Source of the DNA: WHTK01 sp965197795
Lineage (GTDB): Bacteria > Chloroflexota > Dehalococcoidia > DSTF01 > WHTK01
Direction of reading: 5' to 3'
Assembly (NCBI GenBank): GCA_965197795.1
Contig: OZ240228.1
Location: 1,736,001-1,800,000, forward strand
Length of the DNA stretch: 64,000 nt
Shown: in pieces, positions 57,588-64,000 of the stretch
Numbering within the stretch: the first letter of the stretch is position 1
Layout of the letters: the number at the start of each line of letters is the position of its first letter
The notes under the pieces: generated by a model
What the model was told of the DNA's origin: nothing
Databases searched by the model: none
The model's input: only the letters and a program-made list of their open reading frames with translations
Made by a program: the position numbers and the translations under genes

Positions 57588-59387
57588 CTAGGAGTTCTTC
57601 GAGGCGAGGAGTTGATGTTCGTAGAGGCGAGCGTAGCGCTGGTTATTGGCCAGTAGCTCTGCATGGCTGCCCTGCTCGACTACTCGGCCGTCCTCGATGA
57701 CAAAGACGACGTCGGCCCGAATCACGGTCGAAAGGCGATGTGCTATGGCGAGCACTGTCCGGCCGTCCCTGAGGTTCTCCAACGCGTCCTGAATCGCCCT
57801 CTCGGTGACGCTGTCCACGGCAGACGTTGCCTCATCCAGGACAAGCACCGCGGGGTCTTTGAGCAGCGCCCGGGCGATCGCCACACGTTGCTTTTCGCCG
57901 CCTGAGAGCCGATAGCCGCGCTCACCGACAACGGTGTCGTAGCCGTCCTGCAGATTCGAGATGAAGGCATGAATGTTGGCGGCACGGCAGGCCGCCTCGA
58001 TCTCCGAATCGGAGGCATCCGGCCGGGCGTAGCGCAGGTTCTCGCGAATCGACGCATGGAACAGGAAGGGCTCCTGGTTCACCATCGCAATGTTCGAGGT
58101 GAGCGACTCCAGTGTCACGTCGCGAACATCGCACCCGTCGATCAGCACCTGACCTCGATTGACGTCGTAGAGACGTGGCACGAGGTAAGCGATCGTCGTC
58201 TTACCGGCTCCCGTTGTGCCGACGAAGGCTGCGAAATGACCCGGCGGGACTTCGAAGCTAACGTCGTGCAGGACTTCCTGACCCGGAACGTAGGAGAAGT
58301 CGACGTTGCGAAAGGCGACTCTACCCTGCACGTCCCGTAGCTGGCTTGCCTCAGGCCGGTCGGCGATCTCCGGCTCCAGGTCCAGGTAATCGAAAATGCG
58401 CTCGAACAGGGCGAGTGAGCTGAGCATCGAGACGTTTACATTCAGGAGCGCGGCAGCCGACCCGAAGATACGTGGCAGCAGGGCGGCTAGGGCCACCACG
58501 GTACCAAGACTGACATCGCCGCTGAGGACGCGATGACCGCCGTACCAGAAGACGACTGCGGGAGCGAGAGCGCCGAACATGCCCATCGCCATCGCGAACC
58601 AGCGACCGGCCATGACGCGGCGAATGCTCAGGCTACGCACGCGTGCCGCGACGTCCTCGAAGCGCCGAGACTCGTCCTCACGCCGTCCAAAGGTTTTCAT
58701 CAGAAGTACGCCGCTGATCGATAGCGTCTCCTGCATCTGCGAGGTCATCGCCGCAAGTTCGGTCTGGGTCTGGCCCTGTAGGGAGCGTTGAATGTTGCCG
58801 ACACGACGCGCCGGAATGACGAAGAGGGGAATGAACACGATGGGGAACAGCGCCATCTGCCAATCCAACGCCAGCATCAGGACGAAGGTGCTGGTCAAAG
58901 TAATCAGGTTGCCGACGACCTCTCCGAGGGTGGTGCTGATGACGAACTGAAGCGAGCCGACGTCGTTGTTAACCCGCGAGAGCGTGTCGCCGCTACGGTT
59001 CGCGGTGAACCAGCCCAGCGAGAGCGACGAGAGGTGCCGGAACAATCGGGTTCGCAGGTCCAACATGACGCTCTGGCTGATCGAGTTGCTGAGCCAGGAC
59101 TGGAGCACCGTATTGAGCGCGCCGAGGACGATGACCGCTGCCATAGCGGCGGCCAGCAGGTTCAGCTCAGAGCCATCGTCGTTCGGTATGGCACAGTCGA
59201 TGATCTGACGGATCAAGAGCGGCGGTACGAGCCCGACCAACGAAGCGATGGCGAGAGCCGACAGGAATCCAGCCAGCAGCAACTTGTGAGGCGCCAGAAG
59301 AGCAACGGCGCGGCGGAATGTCGGCCAAGCTGGTCGCTGTGGACGACGCCCTTCGCCGTCGGATGCGGAACGCCGGTAACTTCGCAT
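57588..59387 (-). CDS. ABC exporter, fused permease and ATPase (MsbA/MdlB type)
   Basis: 599 residues. Six-helix permease (residues ~25-325), then the ATPase: Walker A GTTGAGKTT (390-398), Q-loop NQEPFLF, signature LSGGEKQ (494-500), Walker B VLVLDEA (514-520), H-loop AIAHRLS. Half-transporter that would work as a homodimer, exporting lipid, peptide or drug. Start ATG 59387. Confidence 0.92.
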   Translation of the reverse strand: MRSYRRSASDGEGRRPQRPAWPTFRRAVALLAPHKLLLAGFLSALAIASLVGLVPPLLIRQIIDCAIPNDDGSELNLLAAAMAAVIVLGALNTVLQSWLSNSISQSVMLDLRTRLFRHLSSLSLGWFTANRSGDTLSRVNNDVGSLQFVISTTLGEVVGNLITLTSTFVLMLALDWQMALFPIVFIPLFVIPARRVGNIQRSLQGQTQTELAAMTSQMQETLSISGVLLMKTFGRREDESRRFEDVAARVRSLSIRRVMAGRWFAMAMGMFGALAPAVVFWYGGHRVLSGDVSLGTVVALAALLPRIFGSAAALLNVNVSMLSSLALFERIFDYLDLEPEIADRPEASQLRDVQGRVAFRNVDFSYVPGQEVLHDVSFEVPPGHFAAFVGTTGAGKTTIAYLVPRLYDVNRGQVLIDGCDVRDVTLESLTSNIAMVNQEPFLFHASIRENLRYARPDASDSEIEAACRAANIHAFISNLQDGYDTVVGERGYRLSGGEKQRVAIARALLKDPAVLVLDEATSAVDSVTERAIQDALENLRDGRTVLAIAHRLSTVIRADVVFVIEDGRVVEQGSHAELLANNQRYARLYEHQLLASKNS

Positions 59388-59622
59388 TCAGGAAAGCTTA
59401 GGCGCTCTCACTTGTCGATTGAAATGCGGCACGCTCGGAAGCGGGCGATTCAGGCCGTCCACTTGTCCCGTGTTAGCCGCACCGCCGTGGCGCATTGCAC
59501 GGGTGAAGGGCCCGTGACTGGACCGCAGACGCGCCAAGGCCACCGCATTGGCCTTCTGGACGCCTCCGACTCGCTTTGTTACCCTTCTGTGCTACTACTC
59601 TCTTATCTATGGAGGCAACGCC

Positions 59623-59940
59623 ATGACTCAGGCCCAACCGGTAGGATTTCAGCAATTAATCGACGAACACGCTCCCGACCTGGCGGCCGTTGTGGCCAAC
59701 GCCCGCGGCTCGATCATGGACGAGGGCGCGCTCTCCACCAAGGTGAAGACGCTGATGATGATGATCTGCGACGCGCTGCTAAACCATGAGAGCGGCGTGA
59801 CCAACCTGGCCAATCGCGCTCGTGCCCTTGGCGCCTCCGAGGCGGAGGTCACGGAGGCGTTGGGTGTGGCCTACCTGATGGGTGGTCTGCCGGCGATGGT
59901 TACAGGCTCCAACGCATACCGCAACATCCAACAGGGCTAA
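59623..59940 (+). CDS. Carboxymuconolactone decarboxylase (AhpD-like) family protein
   Basis: 105 residues from ATG 59623 (GGAGG at 59611-59615). Helical CMD-type sequence TKVKTLMMMICDALLNHESG, then NRARALGASEAEVTEALGVA. It has a lone Cys five residues before the conserved His instead of CxxC. Distant relative of the selenoprotein candidate at 32606. Followed by the palindromic repeats. Confidence 0.78.
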   Translation: MTQAQPVGFQQLIDEHAPDLAAVVANARGSIMDEGALSTKVKTLMMMICDALLNHESGVTNLANRARALGASEAEVTEALGVAYLMGGLPAMVTGSNAYRNIQQG

Positions 59941-59976
59941 GCCCCGGCCTGACTGGCAGACCTGTGCCTTCGGCAG

Positions 59977-60093
59977 GTCATTGCATGACGGCTGGACGCT
60001 GCCGCCGCACGCCGGGCCGCTCCTATGCCTAGCAGGTCATTGCATGACGGCTGGACGCTGCCGCCGGATCGGTCTTATGCCTTCAGCAGGCCT
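59977..60093 (-). repeat. Palindromic GTCATTGCATGAC repeats, group 2, with tail-repeat remnants
   Basis: GTCATTGCATGAC at 59977-59989 and 60036-60048, a 59-base period; each is followed by ggctggacgctgccgccg. Remnants of the tail repeat's end (gcctgctgaaggcataa on the minus strand at 60074-60093, and ctgccgaaggcac nearby) sit between and beside them. Confidence 0.8.
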
Positions 60094-60114
60094 CGACGCC
60101 TCTTCGTCCTGACC

Positions 60115-60312
60115 TCAACCACGGCGCTCTCTGGCACGAGTGAGCGCCCGGTTGGCCGCGGCCAGCATGGCTGGGGCATCCTTGTTTCCTGGTTCGAGGT
60201 CGAGAACGGCCTGGGCATGGTCGACGACTGCTTGCCAGTCCAGCTTTAGGGATGCCGTCTCAGCTGCATCAAGATGCTGGTCGATCTGCCGCTGTAAGCG
60301 CTCACTCGTCAC
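60115..60312 (-). CDS. Small TPR-like protein, likely N-terminal fragment of a multi-domain regulator
   Basis: 65 residues, GTG start at 60312. The sequence RLQRQIDQHLDAAETASLKL then WQAVVDHAQAVLDLEPGNKD and MLAAANRAL is a TPR-like helical pair like the extreme N-terminus of large kinase/AAA-ATPase/TPR regulators of Chloroflexota (my recollection of the family, not checked). It ends in a stop just before a remnant of the tail repeat that encodes RRGLLKA, as if the central part of a long gene had been deleted. Confidence 0.5.
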   Translation of the reverse strand: MTSERLQRQIDQHLDAAETASLKLDWQAVVDHAQAVLDLEPGNKDAPAMLAAANRALTRARERRG

Positions 60313-60388
60313 GGTGCAGCGATCATGTCGTCAGGGACCGAGGGTGTCAATTCGCTGCATTGTTAAGCGGCAGACCGCCAACCGGGAC

Positions 60389-61576
60389 TTACCCTAGCGG
60401 CACTTCCTTGACCTCGTGCGCCTGCAACGAGGGCAGGACCTCCCGCGCGAAGCGCTGCACCTGATTGAGGAACATTTCGTACGGCATGACGCCGCGGTTG
60501 AGAATGACGAGAACGATATTCGAGCCGGCGTGTTCGGCGGATTCGATGATGCGCTCGGTGACCTCTTCTCCGGGGCCCCAGGGCTGGGTCTCGACCTGCT
60601 TGGCGAGTTGCTCAATCGTGAGGTCGCGGTAGTCCTCGCGAGCGCGGGCGACGGCCGGGAGGTCTCCGGCTTGACGTAGTCGAAGGACGAGGAGCTGAGG
60701 TAACCCGTGTCGCGCTGCAGGTTGGCCTCGGTGATGTTGCCGTGGCTGAACAGGGTGCGGTTGAAGTAAAGGGCATGGCGGCCGGCTTCGGCCAGGGCTT
60801 GGGCTTTGGTGTCGGCGACGTAGACTTGCGCCTGCACGGATGAGGTGGTCGGGCGTGATCTGGTGGCCTGCCGCGGCGAGGCACTTGGCGTAATAGCGGA
60901 TGACGTCTTCCCGCAGGCCGCGGCTGCCGGCGCCGGGCGTAATCGGCATGTCGTGCGCTCCAGTCCACTCGATCGACTCCTTGCTGCTGGTTATCGGGAT
61001 CCAGACCGGTGGCCGCGGCTGCTGAATCGGCCGCGGCCAGAGAGCAACGTCGTTGTAGGACCAGAAGCGCCCCTCGAAGGAGAAGACCTCCTCGGTCCAG
61101 GCGCGCTCGATGATTTCCCAGGCCTCCTCGAAGCGGTCGCGCGATTCCGTATGGGGCACGCCGTAGACTTCGAGTTCGCGCGGGATGCCGCGGGCAAAGC
61201 CGCTGATCAGCCGTCCGTTGGACATGCAGTCGAGCATCGAGAGCTCTTCGGCCAGACGCAGCGGATCGTGGACGGGCAGCAGGTTGCCGTAGATCAACAG
61301 CTTGAGGTTCTTGGTGCGTTGGGCGGCGGCGGCCATCAGGTTGGGCGAGTTCATCAGGCCATAGGGCGACGTGTGGTGCTCGTTGAAGCCGACGCCGTCG
61401 TAGCCCAGGCGGTCCATCTCCTCCCAGACCTGCAGGTGCTCCTCGTAGGTGCGCGCGGCGACTTCCGGCTTGAAGTGTCGCTTCAGCAGCGGCCAGGGCA
61501 GCTCTTTGCTCCCCTCCTCCTTGAGGTGATCGAGCTCCTCGCCGTAGGGCAGGAGGTCGAAGCAGAAGACTTTCAT
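60389..61576 (-). CDS. LLM-class flavin-dependent oxidoreductase (bacterial luciferase-like)
   Basis: 395 residues; ATG 61576 with GAGGTG upstream. N-terminal MKVFCFDLLPYGEEL, then YDGVGFNEHHTSPYGLMNSP, and GNLLPVHDPLRLAEELSMLD, all typical of F420- or FMN-dependent luciferase-like monooxygenases. Between about 60840 and 60665 the open frame is nonsense (Arg/Pro-rich) while another frame reads QVYVADTKAQALAEAGRHAL and FNRTLFSHGNITEANLQRDT, so two compensating indels probably exist. The C-terminus EHAGSNIVLVILNRGVMPYE is back in frame. Confidence 0.8.
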   Translation of the reverse strand: MKVFCFDLLPYGEELDHLKEEGSKELPWPLLKRHFKPEVAARTYEEHLQVWEEMDRLGYDGVGFNEHHTSPYGLMNSPNLMAAAAQRTKNLKLLIYGNLLPVHDPLRLAEELSMLDCMSNGRLISGFARGIPRELEVYGVPHTESRDRFEEAWEIIERAWTEEVFSFEGRFWSYNDVALWPRPIQQPRPPVWIPITSSKESIEWTGAHDMPITPGAGSRGLREDVIRYYAKCLAAAGHQITPDHLIRAGASLRRRHQSPSPGRSRPPCPLLQPHPVQPRQHHRGQPAARHGLPQLLVLRLRQAGDLPAVARAREDYRDLTIEQLAKQVETQPWGPGEEVTERIIESAEHAGSNIVLVILNRGVMPYEMFLNQVQRFAREVLPSLQAHEVKEVPLG

Positions 61577-61678
61577 GGCGTTCACCTCATCTCAGATTAC
61601 GACGGCCGGTTGCGGATGGACTGAATTGTAGCGGAGGCCTGGGCGGCGATTCACAGCTCGAAGCGATACAATTATGTA

Positions 61679-62224
61679 ATGAAGCAGCTATTTCTTCGCC
61701 TGTTACTTATGGCGTTGCCCTTCAGCCTGGGCCTGACGAGCCTCGCGACCATCATCATTGCCCCCTTCGCGTGGGGCGCCGGCGACGACGCGGGGTTGTC
61801 AGCCTGGATGCCACCTGCGAGCGCGCTTGTATTTGGCCTTCCCGGCTTTTTTATCGCCGACCGCTGCTTCAAGCAGGTCCGGACCAAGACGGCCGCCTCG
61901 TTTGGCCTCACACCTGGACTCCTTGTCTTTGGTGTGTTTGTGATGCCGATCGCCATCGCCACGGAAGCGATCGTCGCCGTTAGCGTCACCGACGCCGACA
62001 CGTACGACCGGCTGAAGGGAGGGACCTCCGGCACCGAAATCTCGGCAGCCAGCTTCCTCGCCGTCTCGTTCGGAGTGTCACTTCTGATCAATAGCATGCT
62101 CGCAGCAGGCGCGGCCACCTACACTAGCGCGATCAGAGACGAAAGCCCGAGCCGTTACGACCGGCAGCCTGGAGAGGTAGACGGCATCGGCGAGCTGCTG
62201 AGCCGGCACGACTCGACGTCTTAG
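61679..62224 (+). CDS. Membrane protein of unknown function
   Basis: 181 residues with about four hydrophobic segments: LFLRLLLMALPFSLGLTSLA, ALVFGLPGFFIAD, LLVFGVFVMPIAIATEAIVA and SFLAVSFGVSLLINSMLAAG. No family recognised. ATG 61679; no strong ribosome-binding site. Confidence 0.6.
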   Translation: MKQLFLRLLLMALPFSLGLTSLATIIIAPFAWGAGDDAGLSAWMPPASALVFGLPGFFIADRCFKQVRTKTAASFGLTPGLLVFGVFVMPIAIATEAIVAVSVTDADTYDRLKGGTSGTEISAASFLAVSFGVSLLINSMLAAGAATYTSAIRDESPSRYDRQPGEVDGIGELLSRHDSTS

Positions 62225-62339
62225 CCGAGTCCCCCGGCATCGGGAGAAACCCTCAGTGCGTGTTAGTAATCCGTGCCTTACAATGGCGTTTCCCGATCAG
62301 ACGCCGCGGCGCTATTCGGGCCGCCGGGAGGTACTCGTC

Positions 62340-63188
62340 ATGCCAAGGCCACTTTGGAAGGGCGCCATCAGCTTCGGGATGGTCAGCATACCGATCAAGG
62401 TCTACTCCGCTACCGAAGAAAAAGACGTGCGCTTCAACATGCTGCACGGCGCCGACAACTCGCGCGTCAAGCAGAAGTTGTTCTGCGCCGAAGAAGACGT
62501 CGAGATCGACCGACAGGCGGACGTGGTCAAGGGCTACGAGGTTACCCCTGGCAACTACGTGATCATGGATGACGAGGACTTCCAGAAGGTCAACGTCGAG
62601 TCCACCCACACGATCGACATCAAGAGCTTCGTCAACCTGGAAGCCATCGATCCGATCCTGTACCAGAAGACCTATTACCTCGAGCCCGAGGAGATCGGCC
62701 AGAAGCCGTTCGCCCTATTGATGGCGGCGCTGCGAGAGACGAACAGAGTCGCTATCGCGAAGGTGACGTTCCGTCAGAAAGAGCAGCTGTGCTCCCTGCG
62801 CCTTTACGGCAACACGATCGCGCTCGAGACCATGTTTTACGCCGACGAGGTCCGGACGACGGAAGAACTCAGCGTACCCGGCGAGGATATCGACGTGACG
62901 GACCGCGACCTGACCATGGCGCGCTCGCTGGTGGACATGCTGGCAGAGCAGGACTTCGACCTGGCCCAGTACAAGGACGAATACCGCGAGGGCCTGCTCG
63001 AGATCATCGGCAAAAAGGCGGAGGGACAGGTGATCGAGGCGCCGGCGGCGGCTCCAGCCAAGATCACCGACCTCACGGAGGCGCTGCGGGCCAGCGTCGA
63101 GCAGGTGCGCAAGCGCAAGGGCACCGCCGCGGACGCCGAGGCTGAGGAAGCCGCCCCGCGCGGCCGCGGCCGCAAGAAGAGCGCATAG
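62340..63188 (+). CDS. ku: Ku protein (non-homologous end joining)
   Basis: 282 residues from ATG 62340 with GGGAGG upstream. It has the bacterial Ku core: LWKGAISFGMVSIPIKVYSA, FNMLHGADNSRVKQKLFCAE, QKTYYLEPEEIGQKPFALLM and REGLLEIIGKKAEG. The Lys/Arg-rich C-terminal tail after residue ~245 is typical. Ku homodimers hold broken DNA ends and recruit the ligase LigD, which is not in this window. Confidence 0.95.
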   Translation: MPRPLWKGAISFGMVSIPIKVYSATEEKDVRFNMLHGADNSRVKQKLFCAEEDVEIDRQADVVKGYEVTPGNYVIMDDEDFQKVNVESTHTIDIKSFVNLEAIDPILYQKTYYLEPEEIGQKPFALLMAALRETNRVAIAKVTFRQKEQLCSLRLYGNTIALETMFYADEVRTTEELSVPGEDIDVTDRDLTMARSLVDMLAEQDFDLAQYKDEYREGLLEIIGKKAEGQVIEAPAAAPAKITDLTEALRASVEQVRKRKGTAADAEAEEAAPRGRGRKKSA

Positions 63189-63261
63189 CCGACCGCCGAG
63201 GAAGGCCTGCAAGGCGGAGTCGGCACGGACGACCGATGTCAGGCTTGGCGTAGAGCAAGTA

Positions 63262-63267
63262 TTGACA
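63262..63267 (+). promoter_or_regulatory. TTGACA with P1/P2-like upstream block
   Basis: gtagagcaagtattgaca resembles the upstream block and -35 of the twin promoters at 30124 and 30328 (tagaaaa(a/g)gtattgaca). No matching -10 at 16-18 bases. It lies 31 bases before the last gene. Confidence 0.35.
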
Positions 63268-63298
63268 CGCTGAGCTTTAGAGCAGCAGGACATGGGCG

Positions 63299-64000
63299 AT
63301 GAGCACGGGTCCGAACGATGAACGGCGCCTCTCGTTAGAACGTGAACGCCTCGGTCCTTACGTCGACGCCGCAAGGGAGAACGTCGGCTGGGACTTCTCG
63401 CGGATCGGGTCAGCCCGGCGGCTAGGCCCGCGCGTACCCTGGAACTACGTTAGTCGCGCCAGGGGACTCGTCAAGCGCGCGGGTCGCGTTCTCGACATAG
63501 GCACCGGTGGCGGGGAGCGGTTCGAGAAAGTCCTCGCAAACCTGCGATGCACCGCAATTGCAACTGAAGCATGGCCGCCCAACGTCCCGATTGCGGCGAC
63601 GCGCCTTGGGCCTTCTGGAGCCCACGTTTTCCACTGCGAGGATCATCGCCTTCCTTTCGCTGACGAAAGCTTCGACGCGATCTTGAATAGCCACGCAGCC
63701 TTCGACCCTCGCCAGATATCTCAAATCCTGCGCGCGGGAGGGAGTTTCTATACCGAACAGATTTCCTCGGACCACTGGAAAGAGGTTCCTGACTTCTTCA
63801 GTCGAGCCACTTCGGCTGGCGAACCGGCTGGTGAGGACAAGTTCGAATTCTATCAGGACCGGCTAAGGGCACATGGGCTAGAAATCGAGCGTGCCCAGAG
63901 GAACGCGGTCCCGGCAGCCTACCGCGGACTAGGAGACTTTGTCTTCATGCTTTGTGTCGCGTCCTGGACGATTCCAAGGTGCGACCCGTTAGGTAGTCAT
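63299..64000 (+). CDS. SAM-dependent methyltransferase-like protein (3'-truncated by window end)
   Basis: Open from ATG 63299 through the window end (234 codons). SAM-binding motif RVLDIGTGGGERF, then SFDAILNSHAAFDPRQISQI and a glycine-rich post-motif LRAGGSFYTEQISS. Resembles the class I Methyltransf_11 group. No close ribosome-binding site (only caggac). It probably ends shortly beyond 64000. Confidence 0.75.
   Translation, partial: MSTGPNDERRLSLERERLGPYVDAARENVGWDFSRIGSARRLGPRVPWNYVSRARGLVKRAGRVLDIGTGGGERFEKVLANLRCTAIATEAWPPNVPIAATRLGPSGAHVFHCEDHRLPFADESFDAILNSHAAFDPRQISQILRAGGSFYTEQISSDHWKEVPDFFSRATSAGEPAGEDKFEFYQDRLRAHGLEIERAQRNAVPAAYRGLGDFVFMLCVASWTIPRCDPLGSH

Overview
This 64 kb window is a G+C-rich bacterial chromosome segment. 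It carries no rRNA, tRNA, CRISPR array, transposase or phage gene that I can see. The content resembles marine/sediment Chloroflexota (SAR202-like Dehalococcoidia): an expanded family of single-component-type Rieske oxygenases, reductive-dehalogenase-like corrinoid/Fe-S proteins, flavin monooxygenases, LigB- and HpaB-type aromatic-ring enzymes, an LLM-class oxidoreductase, a Ku protein and an archaellin-like pilin. The taxonomic placement is an inference from gene families, not from a marker gene.

Layout. 1-13.4 kb: a DUF3500 gene, a HAD hydrolase, a MetE-like methyltransferase, two Rieske oxygenases with two SnoaL-like proteins, a PEP-utilising-type phosphohistidine protein, an FAD monooxygenase and an ABM-like protein. 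The gaps hold copies of a dispersed repeat. 13.4-17.7 kb: an MFS exporter, a LigB-type extradiol dioxygenase, an FN3 lipoprotein and a truncated aldo/keto reductase. 17.8-30 kb: the core island, with four Rieske oxygenases, two nearly identical RdhA-like genes in opposite orientation, two decayed RdhA-like genes, a ferredoxin-GlcG fusion, a VOC protein and a GNAT. 30-35 kb: an oligopeptide-type ABC binding lipoprotein behind twin promoters, an AhpD-like protein with an in-frame TGA, and a beta-propeller-like lipoprotein. 35-45.7 kb: MmsA-type aldehyde dehydrogenase, Zn alcohol dehydrogenase, PucR regulator, homocysteine methyltransferase/MTHFR, HpaB-type hydroxylase and MFS. 46-64 kb: a second phosphohistidine protein, MFS, a second MetE-like gene, phosphatase, methyltransferases, VOC, amidohydrolase, archaellin-like protein, ABC exporter, LLM oxidoreductase and Ku.

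How it works together (inference): the enzymes fit oxidative attack on aromatic or otherwise recalcitrant organic matter. Rieske, FAD and HpaB hydroxylases would be followed by extradiol cleavage, decarboxylation and aldehyde/alcohol dehydrogenation, with MetE-like and homocysteine methyltransferases possibly handling one-carbon units. No dedicated Rieske reductase is present; the only ferredoxin is at 25.8 kb.

Most notable observations: (1) a probable selenoprotein at 32606-33334, whose in-frame TGA sits exactly at the second Cys of the AhpD CxxC-x3-H motif and is followed by a SECIS-like hairpin; (2) a 589 bp duplication shared by two Rieske genes in which the single difference I found changes an iron-ligand His to Tyr; (3) a 702 bp inverted repeat formed by the 3' two-thirds of two RdhA-like genes; (4) a family of short repeats that look like the C-terminal tail of a vanished multi-domain protein. 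Many genes (at least ten) carry single-base frameshifts, so either assembly error or active gene decay must be kept in mind throughout.
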